Source: CAMFLJ01 sp963702555 (GTDB taxonomy: Bacteria > Actinomycetota > Acidimicrobiia > Acidimicrobiales > Acidimicrobilacustridaceae). From it: 64,000 bases of DNA. The position numbers were made by a program, and so were the translations under genes. The notes beneath the pieces were generated by a model. It ran no database searches, had not been told where the DNA came from, and was given only the letters and a program-made list of their open reading frames with translations. Location of the stretch: assembly GCA_963702555.1 (NCBI GenBank), contig CAVPCW010000014.1:124001-188000 (forward strand). The letters run 5' to 3'. Each line of letters starts with the position of its first letter. Position 1 is the first letter of the stretch. Positions 1 to 9,100 of the stretch are shown here, piece after piece.

Positions 1-1147
1 ATGCGCGAGAACGCGCCCGTCTACTACGACGAGCAAGAACAACGTCTGGGGCATCACGCTCTACGACGACGTGATGAAGATCGAGAAGGACGCCAAGACC
101 TTCTCCTCCAAGCGGGCACCCCGACCCCACGGCGACCCGCTCCCGATGATGATCTCGATGGACAACCCCGAGCACCAGCAGCGGCGCTCGCTCGTCTACC
201 GGGGCTTCACCCCGAAGCGGGTGCAGGACCACAGCGCCAAGATCGAGCAGCTGTGCTCCCAGATCATCGACAAGGTGTCCGAGAAGGGCGAGTGCGACTT
301 CGTCTGGGACATCGCCGCCCCGCTGCCCCTGCTGTTGATCGCCGACATGCTGGGCTTCCCGGAGGAGGCGTTCGACGACCTGCTCAAGTGGTCCGACGAC
401 ATGATGCGCGGCACCACCGGCTACCCCGATCCGGGCGGTCCGGTCACCGAGGCCCAGATCCTCGCCCACCAGGCCGGCCTGGCGTTCCGGGAGTTCCAGC
501 TCGGCGTCATCGCCGACCGCCGGTCCAAGCCGCCGCAGGACGACCTCGTGAGCCTGCTCTGCTACGCCGAGATCGACGGCCACAAGCTCGACGACGAGTC
601 GATCGTGCAGGAGAGCCTGCTGATCCTCATCGGCGGCGACGAGACCAGCCGCCACGTGATGACCGACGGCATGCTCGCCCTGCTCGAGTTCCCCGACCAG
701 CGCGACCTGCTCGTCGCCGAGCCCGACCGGATCGAGCTCGGCGTCGAGGAGCTCCTGCGGTACGTGTCACCCATCAAGAACATGGCCCGCACCGTCACCC
801 GCGACCTCGAGATGAGGGGCCAGCAGCTGCGGGAGGGCGATCAGGTGATGCTCTTCTACCCATCGGCCAACCGCGACGCCTCGGTGTTCGCCGACCCCGA
901 CCGCCTCGACGTCACCCGTGACCCGAACCCCCACCTGGCGTTCGGCTTCGGGCCGCACTTCTGCATGGGCGCCTCGCTCGCCCGGCTCGAGCTGAAGGTG
1001 ATGTTCACCGAGCTGCTGCGCCGCCTGCCCGACCTCGAGCTCGTGCCCGGCGCGGACCTCCACTACCGGGCGTCGAACTTCATCAGCGGGCCCGAGACCA
1101 TGCCCGTGCGATTCACCCCGACCCCGGCCACGGGTGGTGCCCGATGA
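1..1147 (+). CDS. Cytochrome P450, 5'-partial, frameshifted near base 34
   Basis: A haem-thiolate monooxygenase of the bacterial soluble type. The ATG at base 1 is probably internal, because bacterial P450s normally carry some 20-40 residues before the PVYYDE-like segment, so the gene starts upstream of the window. Frame 1 reads to about base 33, then one extra C (base 34) shifts it; frame 2 then runs unbroken to the stop. Counting from the ATG at 71, the I-helix oxygen-binding motif GGDET is at 188-192, the ExxR helix (EELLR) at 226-230 and the haem loop FGFGPHFCMG at 291-300, with Cys298 as the iron ligand. Its stop overlaps the next gene's ATG (ATGA), so the two are translationally coupled. 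Substrate unknown; the steroid/terpenoid-type CYP subfamilies are only a guess from context. Confidence 0.9.
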   Translation, partial: CARTRPSTTTSKNNVWGITLYDDVMKIEKDAKTFSSKRAPRPHGDPLPMMISMDNPEHQQRRSLVYRGFTPKRVQDHSAKIEQLCSQIIDKVSEKGECDFVWDIAAPLPLLLIADMLGFPEEAFDDLLKWSDDMMRGTTGYPDPGGPVTEAQILAHQAGLAFREFQLGVIADRRSKPPQDDLVSLLCYAEIDGHKLDDESIVQESLLILIGGDETSRHVMTDGMLALLEFPDQRDLLVAEPDRIELGVEELLRYVSPIKNMARTVTRDLEMRGQQLREGDQVMLFYPSANRDASVFADPDRLDVTRDPNPHLAFGFGPHFCMGASLARLELKVMFTELLRRLPDLELVPGADLHYRASNFISGPETMPVRFTPTPATGGAR

Positions 1148-1578
1148 GCTTCGACCCCCGTGAGGTCCGCGAGGCCTACGACAACTTCGTCGCCGTCGGC
1201 GACAGCGGCGACTGGTCGGCGTGGGCCGACCTCCACACCGTCGACGGCGTCTGGATGGAGCACCACCTCGGCCGTTTCGAGGGCCGCGAGGCCATCCGCA
1301 CCGCCATCGTCGACGTGATGAAGCAGGCCCCCGCCGAGATGTGCTTCCCGGTCGAGTGGGTCGTGATCGACGGCAACCGGGTCGTGTACTACCCGTGGCA
1401 GGTGCTCCCCCACCCGACCGTCGATGGCGAGGACTTCCGCTTCGGCTGCGTCACCATCCTCGAGTACGCCGGCGACGGACAGTTCTCCTACCAGGAGGAC
1501 GTCTACAACCCGACCGAGGGGGAGAAGGTCTTCGGGGCCTGGATCGCCGCCGGCGGCAAGCTCCCCGGCATGGCCTGA
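1144..1578 (+). CDS. SnoaL/NTF2-like domain protein
   Basis: A 144-residue single-domain alpha+beta-barrel protein of the nuclear-transport-factor-2-like superfamily, which includes small isomerases, dehydratases and binding proteins. It starts with an alternating charged helix (REVREAYDNFVAVGDSGDW), has the WxEHHLGRFEGREAI segment typical of this group, and ends with LEYAGDGQFSYQEDVYNP. It begins inside the stop codon of the upstream P450, so it likely acts with it, for example on the hydroxylated product. It resembles each half of the double-domain protein at 52745-53680, including the shared FEYAGDG/LEYAGDG-type signature, so the two loci are paralogous. The exact activity cannot be read from sequence. 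Confidence 0.8.
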   Translation: MSFDPREVREAYDNFVAVGDSGDWSAWADLHTVDGVWMEHHLGRFEGREAIRTAIVDVMKQAPAEMCFPVEWVVIDGNRVVYYPWQVLPHPTVDGEDFRFGCVTILEYAGDGQFSYQEDVYNPTEGEKVFGAWIAAGGKLPGMA

Positions 1579-1593
1579 CCCACCCTTCCCGAT

Positions 1594-1637
1594 CCGACGC
1601 GTGACCCGGTCGCCCCGGCGACCGGTTCACGCGTCGG
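1594..1637. terminator. Long perfect hairpin between convergent genes
   Basis: Left arm CCGACGCGTGA (1594-1604) pairs with TCACGCGTCGG (1627-1637). After one mismatch, CCGGTCGCC (1606-1614) pairs with GGCGACCGG (1617-1625) across a 2-nt CC loop. This 20-pair GC stem lies between two convergent genes and lacks a U-tract, as is common for actinobacterial terminators. It probably works on both strands. Confidence 0.7.
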
Positions 1638-1660
1638 TTCGCGTCCGTGCGCCGGCCGGC

Positions 1661-2242
1661 TCAGCGGTCGAGGGGAACGCCGGCGGCCTCGGCGGCCGCG
1701 CGGTACCAGGCGGCCAGGCTGTCGACCGTCTCGTGGGCGTTGAGCCCGCTCGGGTTGGGCAGCACCCACAGCTCGGCGCCCTCGAAGAGCTCGTCGCTGC
1801 GGCCGATGGCGATGTCACGGCGGCCGAACGCCTGCCGGAAGGTGGTGATCCCAAGCACGGCGACGACCGGCGGTGCGAGCTCGCGCACGCGGGCGCGGAG
1901 GCGCTCGCCCCCGGCCTTCACCTCGGCTGCGGTCAGCTCGTCGGCGCGGGCGGTGGCGATCGGCACGATGTTGGTGATGCCGATGCCCGCGGCGGCGAGA
2001 TCGGCAGCGTCCTCCGGCGGAAGGCCGAGGGACGCGTCGACCAGGCGGCTCGTGATTCCGGCGCGGTGCAGGGCGGGCCAGAAGCGGTTGCCGGGCCGGG
2101 CGAAGTGGGCGTTGACCGCGGCGGTCCAGAGCCCAGGGTTGATGCCGACGAACAGCAACCGCAGCGGGTCGGCCACAAGGTCGTCCACCGTGGCGCCCTG
2201 GAAGGTGGCGAGCTCCGCCTTGGTGGGCTTGGTGTCCCTCAC
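1661..2242 (-). CDS. Uracil/thymine-DNA glycosylase, Mug/TDG family
   Basis: A base-excision repair enzyme of the mismatch-specific family 2 uracil-DNA glycosylases, 193 residues, the usual size for the bacterial members. The catalytic-site motif GINPG (in LLFVGINPGLWTA) and the intercalating-loop motif NPSGLN (in LPNPSGLNAHET) are both present. GTG at 2242 is chosen as start: it overlaps the stop of the upstream amidase gene (GTGA), which implies translational coupling. The pairing with an amidase has no obvious functional logic. Confidence 0.9.
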   Translation of the reverse strand: MRDTKPTKAELATFQGATVDDLVADPLRLLFVGINPGLWTAAVNAHFARPGNRFWPALHRAGITSRLVDASLGLPPEDAADLAAAGIGITNIVPIATARADELTAAEVKAGGERLRARVRELAPPVVAVLGITTFRQAFGRRDIAIGRSDELFEGAELWVLPNPSGLNAHETVDSLAAWYRAAAEAAGVPLDR

Positions 2243-3783
2243 CGACGGAGCTCCCCGGCCGACATCGCTCCCGGGGCGACCAGCGGCCAGGGCCGCTCGC
2301 GCTCGACGGCGAGGGCCACGTCGAACAGGAGGGCGTCGGCGTGGTGGGGCGCCAGCGCCTGCAGGCCGACGGGCAGCCCGTCGATGGTGCCCGAGGGGAT
2401 GGACACCGCCGGGTTGCCGTAGACGTTCGAGATCATGGTGAGGCCGCCCATGTTCACCAGCTCGGGGAAGCGAGCGGACATGGCCGCCAGCAGCACCGAC
2501 GGGAGCCGCGGCGCCACCGCCGCCGCGCCTCGCAGCGCCCCCATGACCCCCCGGAAGGCGTAGCGGGCCGCGGGTGACGCCTTGGCCCAGTCGACGAAGC
2601 TCTCGTCGGGGTTGCTCATCGCCGACTCGGCCGCGAACGCCGGGCCGGGGTTCGTGGCGGCGACGATCAGATCGACCTGCTCGAAGGCGGCGGCCATGGC
2701 CTCGTTCGCCTGCACCCGCAGCTCCTCGGCCGCGGCCGCGGTGTCGAGGTTGTAGAGCGCCTTCGACAGGCGCATCCCGATCTCGATCTCGTCGGTGAGC
2801 AGGCCGGCGCAGCGGGGCCACTCACGGCCGAGCTCGGCGACCAGCGTGGCCATGTTGCCCACCATCCACTGCGCCGCCAGGTTCGGGAGGTCGACGGTGA
2901 GTGGCACCCGGACCATGCCGGTGTCGGCGATCAGCGCCGCGGCCGCAGCCTCGACATGGCTGTGCACGCCGGGCTCGAGGGTGACCCCGGCCAGGTCGGG
3001 GATGACCGCCACCCGCAGGCCGGCCAGCTGGTGGGTGCCGAGGCCGGCCTCCCAACCACCGTCGGAGACCAGGGTGCTCGGGTCCCACGGGTCGAGGCCG
3101 GCGCAGACGTCGTAGTAGCGGGCGGCGTCGCGCACCGAGCGGGACAGGTTGCCGAACACGACCGTGTTCGGGCGCATGTAGGCGTGCGGAGCGCGGCTGA
3201 TGCGGCCGAAGGTGCCCTTCATCCCGAGCAGGCCGGTGTAGCCGGCAGGGATGCGGATCGAGCCACCCCCGTCACCCCCGGTGGCGAGGCTCACGAGCCC
3301 GCCGGAGACGGCCGCGGCCGACCCGCCCGACGAACCACCCGCGGTGCGTCCCCGCCGCCACGGGTTGTGCGTCACCCCGTTGATGCGGGTCACGCTGACG
3401 TTCAGCCCCCCGAACTCGCTGGCCGTCGTGGCCCCGACCGGCACCGCGCCGCCCTGCCCGAGAAGGCGCTGCACGTGGTGAGACGTGGTCGTGGCCACCC
3501 GGTCGCGGAACACGAGCGACGCCTCGGTCCACGGCCAGCCCGCCACTGGCTCCAGCTCCTTGATGGCGGTGGGCACCCCTCCGAACGGCAGCGACACGTC
3601 GGCCGCCCGCGCCGCGTCGAGCGCCCGGTCGGCGTCGACGTGGGCGAAGCAGTTCAGCTCCGACGCCTCGATGGCGGCGAGGGTGGCCTCGACCTCCTCG
3701 ACGGGCGAGCGCTCACCGGCGCGGAACGCGTCGACGAGGCCGCAGGCGTCACCCTGCCAGGGGAGGTCGGTCGTGTCGGCCAT
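2239..3783 (-). CDS. Amidase signature family hydrolase
   Basis: A 514-residue amidase-signature enzyme that hydrolyses carboxamides; substrate unknown. The Ser-cisSer-Lys triad is visible: Lys75 in AIKELEP, Ser151 in the Gly-Ser-rich signature GGSSGGSAAAV (149-159) and the nucleophile Ser175 in GGGSIRIPA. The length fits the family and there is no signal peptide, so it is cytoplasmic. It is the first gene of a pair with the DNA glycosylase, whose GTG start overlaps its stop. Confidence 0.92.
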   Translation of the reverse strand: MADTTDLPWQGDACGLVDAFRAGERSPVEEVEATLAAIEASELNCFAHVDADRALDAARAADVSLPFGGVPTAIKELEPVAGWPWTEASLVFRDRVATTTSHHVQRLLGQGGAVPVGATTASEFGGLNVSVTRINGVTHNPWRRGRTAGGSSGGSAAAVSGGLVSLATGGDGGGSIRIPAGYTGLLGMKGTFGRISRAPHAYMRPNTVVFGNLSRSVRDAARYYDVCAGLDPWDPSTLVSDGGWEAGLGTHQLAGLRVAVIPDLAGVTLEPGVHSHVEAAAAALIADTGMVRVPLTVDLPNLAAQWMVGNMATLVAELGREWPRCAGLLTDEIEIGMRLSKALYNLDTAAAAEELRVQANEAMAAAFEQVDLIVAATNPGPAFAAESAMSNPDESFVDWAKASPAARYAFRGVMGALRGAAAVAPRLPSVLLAAMSARFPELVNMGGLTMISNVYGNPAVSIPSGTIDGLPVGLQALAPHHADALLFDVALAVERERPWPLVAPGAMSAGELRR

Positions 3784-3810
3784 GGCCGCTCAGGTTGCCA
3801 CGCCGGGCGT

Positions 3811-4212
3811 TCAGTCGACGGAGAGGAGCTCGACGAGGTTGCGGTCGGGGTCGCGGCAGTAGACGGACCGGCCCATGTCGCCGCTCGAGGCCGGACGGGG
3901 CACGGGCCCCTCGATCACCTCGACCCCGGCGGCGGCGAGGGCCGCGGCCGCGTCCTCGATCGGGCCCGACCAGCGGAAGCAGAGGTCGGCCGAGCCCGGG
4001 GTCGGGGCCAGCGCGTGAGGCGCCGCGGGTGCGGACGCCGGGTGCACGCTCAACCGGGAGCCGCCGACCTGCAGCAGGGCGATGGGGATGGCGCCGCTGA
4101 GGAACAGGTCGTGGTGGAGCCGTTCGGCGCCGAGGGCACGTTCGTACCAGTCGAGGGTGGCCTCGACGTCGGCGACGGTGATGGCGACGTGATCGAGCCC
4201 TTCGACCGGCAT
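3811..4212 (-). CDS. VOC-fold (glyoxalase/bleomycin-resistance) protein
   Basis: A 133-residue vicinal-oxygen-chelate protein with the opening DHVAITVADVEATLDWYERAL and the closing YCRDPDRNLVELL, the two beta-alpha-beta-beta-beta units of this fold. The family includes metal-dependent lyases, dioxygenases and binding proteins. The start at 4212 is supported by a purine-rich ribosome site (GGGGGAG) about 5 bases upstream; the frame stays open further upstream but without family similarity. It lies 27 bp downstream of the amidase start on the same strand. Substrate unknown. Confidence 0.85.
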   Translation of the reverse strand: MPVEGLDHVAITVADVEATLDWYERALGAERLHHDLFLSGAIPIALLQVGGSRLSVHPASAPAAPHALAPTPGSADLCFRWSGPIEDAAAALAAAGVEVIEGPVPRPASSGDMGRSVYCRDPDRNLVELLSVD

Positions 4213-4309
4213 GTGCGCTCCCCCAGTGATCCCGCCCGGTGCGGGGCCCTCATCTTGGCGCAGTCCGTCGCCCGCGGGCGGTCCACGGGTGCCGTGGCAG
4301 AGTGGCCGG

Positions 4310-6379
4310 ATGCCTGAGGGGAGCGCCACCGTGCCCGCCGACGTGCTGGTGATCGGCGCGGGGGCCGGCGGCGCGGTGGCGACGCTCCGACTGGCCCGGG
4401 CCGGGGCCCGCGTGGTGTGCCTCGAGCAGGGGCCATGGGTCGACCGGCAGTCCTACCCGGGGACCGATCCGACCTGGGAGCTCCAGGGTGGCGGCCGGTG
4501 GTCGAGCTCGCCCACGGTGCGGAAGCTGCCCGCCGACTACCCCGTCGACAGCACGAACTCCGACATGGGTGCACTCAACTTCAACGGGGTCGGCGGCGGC
4601 ACGGTCCTCTACAACGCGCAGTGGCCCCGCATGCTCCCCGACGACTTCCGGGTGCGATCCGTCGACGGCGTGGCCGACGACTGGCCCGTCACCTACGAGG
4701 AGTTGAGCCCCTTCTACGAGGAGACCGACCGCCAGTTCGGCGTGTCCGGCCTCGGCGGCAACCCCCGCTACCCGGAGGGGGCCGAGCCTCCGCTGCCGCC
4801 GCTCCCCCTCGGTGAGGTCGGCCTGGCGGTGGCTCGTGCCCACCACCGGCTGGGCTGGCACTGGTGGCCTGCGACCAACGCCATCGCGTCGGCGGAGTAC
4901 CGCAACCAGCACGTCTGCGTGCGGCGGGGCAGCTGCGGCCAGGGCTGCAACGAGGGAGCGAAGGGCTCCACCGACGTCACCCACTGGCCCGACGCCCTCG
5001 CCGCCGGCGCGGAGCTGATCACCGGTGCCCGCGTTCGACGCATCACCGTGGGACCGGACGGTCTGGTCACCGGCGCCAAGTGGGTCGACCGCGACGGCGG
5101 CGAGCACCACCAGCGCGCCGACGTCGTCCTCGTCGCCGCCAACGGCATCGGCACCCCCCGGCTGCTGCTGGCCTCGGCCGACGAGCGCCACCCGGACGGG
5201 CTCGCCAACTCCTCGGGCCTCGTCGGCCGCCGACTGATGCTCCATCCGTTGGCCACCGTGCAGGGTGTCTTCCCGGAGCCGATGCACGGCTGGCGGGCCC
5301 AGAACGGCGCCCTGGTCCAGACCCTCGAGTTCGCCCGCAGCGACCCGGCACGCGGCTTCGTGCGGGGCTCGACCTGGGGTCTCGGATCATCGATCGGCCC
5401 CCTGCGAACCGCACTCGGCAACCGTGGCGTCGGCGTCTGGGGGCCGGCGCACCACGAGCACATGGCGGCCCGCCTCGGCCGCATCGGGCAGTGGGCGATC
5501 CTCTGCGAGGACCTGCCCGACGACGAGAACCGGGTCGAGCTGCACCCGACCGCCGTCGACAGCGATGGCATACCGGGGGTCGCCGTGCACTACCGGCTGT
5601 CGGAGAACAGCCGTCGCATGCTCGACTTCATGGCGGAGCGGGCCGCCGACTCGCTCCGAGCCGCGGGAGCGGTCGAGACCGAAGCGACGTATCCGATCCC
5701 CAACGGCCACCTCATGGGAACGGCCCGAATGGGTGACGACCCGGCCACGTCGGTCGTCGACCGCTTCGGCATGGCCCACGACATCACCAACCTCGGTGTC
5801 ATCGACGGGAGCGTCTTCGTCACGGCCGGGTCGGCCAACCCCACCAGCACGATCGCGGCGCTGGCGCTGCGCACCGCCGAGCACCTCGTCGCCACCCGCA
5901 CGTGGCGGACCCGTCCGTCTGCCCCGCCGCGCCCCTTCGCCGTTGGCGCGCCGACGCCGGTGCTGGTGCGGCCGCCCGAGGCCGCACCAGCACCAGCCCT
6001 GGACGCCGACGAGCGCGCCCGCTTCGAGGTGCTGGCCGACGAGATGATCCCGGGCACCGGCACCCACCCCGCACCGAGCCGGGTCGGCGCCACCACGGCG
6101 CTGCTCGACCGGGCCCTCGCCGCACGGCCCGACCTGGTCGACCCGTTGCGCCGGGCCCTCGCCGCCGACCGCGGGCTGGACGCCCAGGAACTGCTCGCCC
6201 ACCTCGACGAGCAGGACGCGGCGGCCGGTCGGGCCCTGCGCACGTGCGTGGCCGGGAGCTACTACATGGCTCCCGAGGTGCGGCGCGCCATAGGGTACGA
6301 CGGCCAGGAGCCGGCTCCCGTCCCGGCGTTCGGCTACCCCGAGTTCCTCGTGGAGGGCCTGCTCGACCACCTCCTGTAG
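4310..6379 (+). CDS. GMC oxidoreductase fused to gluconate-2-dehydrogenase subunit-3-like domain
   Basis: A 689-residue FAD-dependent alcohol/sugar oxidoreductase. The ADP-binding motif GAGAGGA is at 16-22, followed by the GMC FAD-binding and substrate domains with the C-terminal GMC block around NPTSTIAALALRTAEHL. Residues from about 564 to the end (FEVLADEMIPGTGTHP ... FGYPEFLVEGLLDHLL) look like the small gluconate-2-dehydrogenase subunit 3, normally a separate Tat-exported partner. No Tat or Sec signal is seen here, so the fused enzyme appears cytoplasmic. The ATG at 4310 is used because the Rossmann motif follows at the normal distance. Substrate not determinable; sugar or sterol-like alcohols are possible. 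Confidence 0.88.
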   Translation: MPEGSATVPADVLVIGAGAGGAVATLRLARAGARVVCLEQGPWVDRQSYPGTDPTWELQGGGRWSSSPTVRKLPADYPVDSTNSDMGALNFNGVGGGTVLYNAQWPRMLPDDFRVRSVDGVADDWPVTYEELSPFYEETDRQFGVSGLGGNPRYPEGAEPPLPPLPLGEVGLAVARAHHRLGWHWWPATNAIASAEYRNQHVCVRRGSCGQGCNEGAKGSTDVTHWPDALAAGAELITGARVRRITVGPDGLVTGAKWVDRDGGEHHQRADVVLVAANGIGTPRLLLASADERHPDGLANSSGLVGRRLMLHPLATVQGVFPEPMHGWRAQNGALVQTLEFARSDPARGFVRGSTWGLGSSIGPLRTALGNRGVGVWGPAHHEHMAARLGRIGQWAILCEDLPDDENRVELHPTAVDSDGIPGVAVHYRLSENSRRMLDFMAERAADSLRAAGAVETEATYPIPNGHLMGTARMGDDPATSVVDRFGMAHDITNLGVIDGSVFVTAGSANPTSTIAALALRTAEHLVATRTWRTRPSAPPRPFAVGAPTPVLVRPPEAAPAPALDADERARFEVLADEMIPGTGTHPAPSRVGATTALLDRALAARPDLVDPLRRALAADRGLDAQELLAHLDEQDAAAGRALRTCVAGSYYMAPEVRRAIGYDGQEPAPVPAFGYPEFLVEGLLDHLL

Positions 6380-6402
6380 GTGGCGTCAGCAGGCCCGACG
6401 AC

Positions 6403-7137
6403 TCAGTCGAGCAGGGTCGGGTCGGCCCGCAGCTCAGCGCGGACCATCGCCTCCCAGAAGCCGATGAAGCCGTTCCCGTCGGACTTCCGGCCCCGATCGA
6501 GCCACCACTCGGGCACAGGCGACTCGGCCCGACTGCCGGCGGCCCGGATGTGCCACGCCCGCTGGCAGCGCTGCTCGAGGGCCACGGCCCGCTGGTGCAC
6601 GGCCCGCACCGTGGAGCCGAGCACGAACACGCCATGACCGGCGAGCAGCGCCAGGTTGGCGTCGCCCATGGCCTCGACCGCGTCACGCGCCGCGCTCGAA
6701 CTGTCGACGCCGCCGCCGTACTCGTCGACCAGCACGAGGTCGCCGCCGCCGCCGAGGCCCGAGCTCTGGTCGTACACCGGAGGGACCTCCCGCATGTCGG
6801 ACCACACGGTGCCGTAGAGCGGGTGGCTGTGCATGGCGACGTGCACGTCGTCGCGCATCTTGTGCAGCTCGAGGTGCAGGGGGATGCCGAGCGGCGCGGG
6901 CCAGTCGCCCTCGAGGACGTTGCCCTCGAGGTCGATGCGGATGACGTGCTCGGGCCGGATCTCGTCCCACGTGAGCAGCCACGGGTTGCAGAGCAGCGTG
7001 TCGCCCTCGCGGATCGTGATGTGGCCGGCGAGGTGGTCGTTGTAGCCCTCGCGCCACAACGTGCGGGCGAGCAGCACGAGCTCCTCGCGCGGGCTCAGGT
7101 CGGGCAGCAGCTTCTCGGCGGTCGGCGTGAAGTCCAT
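6403..7137 (-). CDS. Class II aldolase/adducin family protein
   Basis: A 244-residue protein of the zinc-dependent class II aldolase/adducin fold (fuculose-phosphate-aldolase-like). The metal-ligand histidines are visible in HSHPLYGTV and AGHGVFVLGS, and the early YNDHLAGHITIR block fits the substrate-binding region. A GGGGAGG ribosome site lies just upstream of the ATG at 7137. It is divergent from the SDR gene at 7253 with a 115-bp shared promoter region. The carbonyl substrate is unknown; several family members act as decarboxylases or dehydratases instead of aldolases. Confidence 0.87.
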   Translation of the reverse strand: MDFTPTAEKLLPDLSPREELVLLARTLWREGYNDHLAGHITIREGDTLLCNPWLLTWDEIRPEHVIRIDLEGNVLEGDWPAPLGIPLHLELHKMRDDVHVAMHSHPLYGTVWSDMREVPPVYDQSSGLGGGGDLVLVDEYGGGVDSSSAARDAVEAMGDANLALLAGHGVFVLGSTVRAVHQRAVALEQRCQRAWHIRAAGSRAESPVPEWWLDRGRKSDGNGFIGFWEAMVRAELRADPTLLD

Positions 7138-7252
7138 GGTGGTCGTCCTCCCCTTCGCCGCCCATCTTGGCCGCGTCGGCGGGAGCCGATGGCCACGGGC
7201 CGGTGACGCCGACCGGCCCGACGGTGTGACGGCAGCCACTAACGTCCGCCGG

Positions 7253-7966
7253 ATGCGATTCGAGGGCAAGAAGATCTTCGTCACCGGTGGGGCGGCCGGC
7301 ATCGGCGCCGCCACCGTCGAGCTGTTCCGTTCCGAGGGGGCCACCGTCTACGCGGTCGACGTGGCCGAGGGCGAGGGCGTGCACTTCTGCGACGTCAGCG
7401 ACCCCGCGTCGGTCACCGCGGCCATGGACGCCGCCGTGGCCGAGATGGGTGGGCTCGACGTGCTCGCCAACGTGGCCGGCATCAACGTGTTCTCCAAGCT
7501 GGAGCACATGACCCTCGACGTGTGGAACCGCCACCTCGCGGTGAACCTCACCGGGCCGATGCTCGTCACCCAGGCGGCGCTGCCGCACCTGCGCGAGAGC
7601 AAGGGCAACGTCGTCACCGTGGCGTCGATCTCCGGCGTGCAGGGCCAGCCCTACAACTCGTCGTACTGCGCCTCCAAGGGCGGCCTGCGCCTGTTCATGA
7701 AGGCCATCGCCGTCGAGCTGGCCGCCGAGGGCATCCGGGTGAACATGGTCGACCCCGGTGGTGTCGACACCGCCATGTCCACGAAGGCGCTCGACAACCT
7801 CCAGGGCGACATCGACTTCGGCCACTTCAACAAGATGATGGGCGTGCTGCCGGGCGGGATGATGCCGGCGGTCAAGATCGCCGAGGCCCTCGCCTTCCTC
7901 GCCTCCGACGCCTCGAGCAACACCACCGGTGCCGAGATCGTCGTCGACGGCGGCACGCTCTGGTAG
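7253..7966 (+). CDS. SDR family oxidoreductase
   Basis: A 237-residue classical short-chain dehydrogenase. The cofactor motif TGGAAGIG is at 11-18, the NVAG motif follows, and the catalytic pair is Tyr138/Lys142 in YCASK with Ser125/Ser127 before it. The segment VNMVDPGGVDTAM after it is the typical PG motif. An acidic residue after beta-2 (YAVDVAE) suggests a preference for NAD over NADP. It is followed by an NTF2-like gene, and together they look like a small catabolic unit. Confidence 0.92.
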   Translation: MRFEGKKIFVTGGAAGIGAATVELFRSEGATVYAVDVAEGEGVHFCDVSDPASVTAAMDAAVAEMGGLDVLANVAGINVFSKLEHMTLDVWNRHLAVNLTGPMLVTQAALPHLRESKGNVVTVASISGVQGQPYNSSYCASKGGLRLFMKAIAVELAAEGIRVNMVDPGGVDTAMSTKALDNLQGDIDFGHFNKMMGVLPGGMMPAVKIAEALAFLASDASSNTTGAEIVVDGGTLW

Positions 7967-8009
7967 CCGACCCACGACTCCGATCCACCGACCTCAGAGG
8001 GGGGCTCCG

Positions 8010-8444
8010 ATGGGCGCCAAGAAGGACATCGAGGCCATCAAGCAGCTGAAGGCCCGCTACTTCCGCACGATGGACACCAAGGACTGGGCGGCGATGCACG
8101 ACGTGTTCGCACCCGACGTCGTCATCGACACCACCGAGGACGGCGCGCCGTTGATCGAGGGCAGCGATGCGTTCCTCGAGTTCCTGGCGCCGATGCTGGC
8201 GGAGGTCACCACCGTGCACCACGGCCACATGCCCGAGATCGAGCTCACCTCGGAGAGCACGGCCACCGGCATCTGGGCGATGGAGGACCACCTCTGGTGG
8301 CCCGAGGGCTCGCCCCTCCAGCACCTCCACGGGTACGGGCACTACCACGAGACCTACGTGAAGCTCGCCGAGGGCTGGCGCATCCAGACCCTGAAGCTCA
8401 CCCGACTCCGCCGGGACTTCGTGCTGGCCGAGGACGCCGGCTGA
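8010..8444 (+). CDS. SnoaL-like domain protein
   Basis: A 144-residue NTF2-superfamily protein with the opening IEAIKQLKARYFRTMDTKDW and HGHMPEIELTSE in the central sheet, as in the SnoaL_4/limonene-epoxide-hydrolase-like group. The ATG at 8010 follows a strong G-rich ribosome site (AGAGGGGGG). It is 43 bp downstream of the SDR gene and likely co-transcribed. It is a different subgroup from the NTF2-like proteins at 1144 and 52745. Function unassigned. Confidence 0.8.
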   Translation: MGAKKDIEAIKQLKARYFRTMDTKDWAAMHDVFAPDVVIDTTEDGAPLIEGSDAFLEFLAPMLAEVTTVHHGHMPEIELTSESTATGIWAMEDHLWWPEGSPLQHLHGYGHYHETYVKLAEGWRIQTLKLTRLRRDFVLAEDAG

Positions 8445-8488
8445 GGTCGGCCTAGCCTTTTCCGGACACACCAGACGGAGGGCACCAC

Positions 8489-9100
8489 GTGGGCGGTTTC
8501 ACCAGAGGGTTCACCGGCCGGCGTCGCGACGACCACGGCGGGCGCCTCCCGCCGGGCCAGTACGACACCGGCGCCTCGTGGCCGGTGCTGAGCGCCGAGA
8601 TCACCCCGAGGCTCTCGACCGACGACTGGACCCTCACCGTCGACGGCCTGGTCGAGCGCCAGACCATCTGGAGCTGGGACGAGCTGCAGGCGCTCCCCCA
8701 CTCGACCTACGCCGGCGACATCCACTGCGTCACCACGTGGTCGAAGTTCGACATGACCTTCAGCGGTGTCTCCGTCGACGTGCTGCTCGAGGCAGCAGGC
8801 CCGTCTCCCGCGGCCACCCACGTCCTCGCCCGCAGCCACACCGGTTACACCACCAACCTCCCGCTCGCCGATCTCGTCGACGGCAAGGCCTGGGTCGTGT
8901 GGGAGGCCGACGGGGAGCCCCTCTCCGCCGAACACGGTGGGCCGGCCCGCCTGCTGGTGCCCCACCTGTACTTCTGGAAGAGCGCCAAGTGGGTCTCGGG
9001 CCTCGAGCTGCTCGACCACGACGTGCGGGGCTTCTGGGAGCAGAACGGCTACCACGACCGGGGCGATCCCTGGACCGAGCAGCGCTACCACGGTGACTGA
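8489..9100 (+). CDS. Molybdopterin-dependent oxidoreductase, sulfite-oxidase (YedY/MsrP-like) fold
   Basis: A 203-residue catalytic domain of the oxidoreductase-molybdopterin family. The molybdenum-ligand Cys80 is in GDIHCVTTWS, with WSWDELQALP before it and the pterin-binding HGGPARLLVPHLYFWKSAKW segment after it. There is no Tat signal, no haem domain and no dimerisation domain, so this is a minimal cytoplasmic enzyme. The GTG start at 8489 has an ACGGAGG ribosome site. The reductase at 9093 begins 8 bp before its stop, making it the evident electron-transfer partner. Substrate unknown. Confidence 0.88.
   Translation: MGGFTRGFTGRRRDDHGGRLPPGQYDTGASWPVLSAEITPRLSTDDWTLTVDGLVERQTIWSWDELQALPHSTYAGDIHCVTTWSKFDMTFSGVSVDVLLEAAGPSPAATHVLARSHTGYTTNLPLADLVDGKAWVVWEADGEPLSAEHGGPARLLVPHLYFWKSAKWVSGLELLDHDVRGFWEQNGYHDRGDPWTEQRYHGD

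Noticed and set aside
1..70. ATG at base 1 as the true P450 start
   Set aside because: Complete bacterial P450s, including the one at 14377-15585, carry further residues before this point, so the gene is cut by the window edge.
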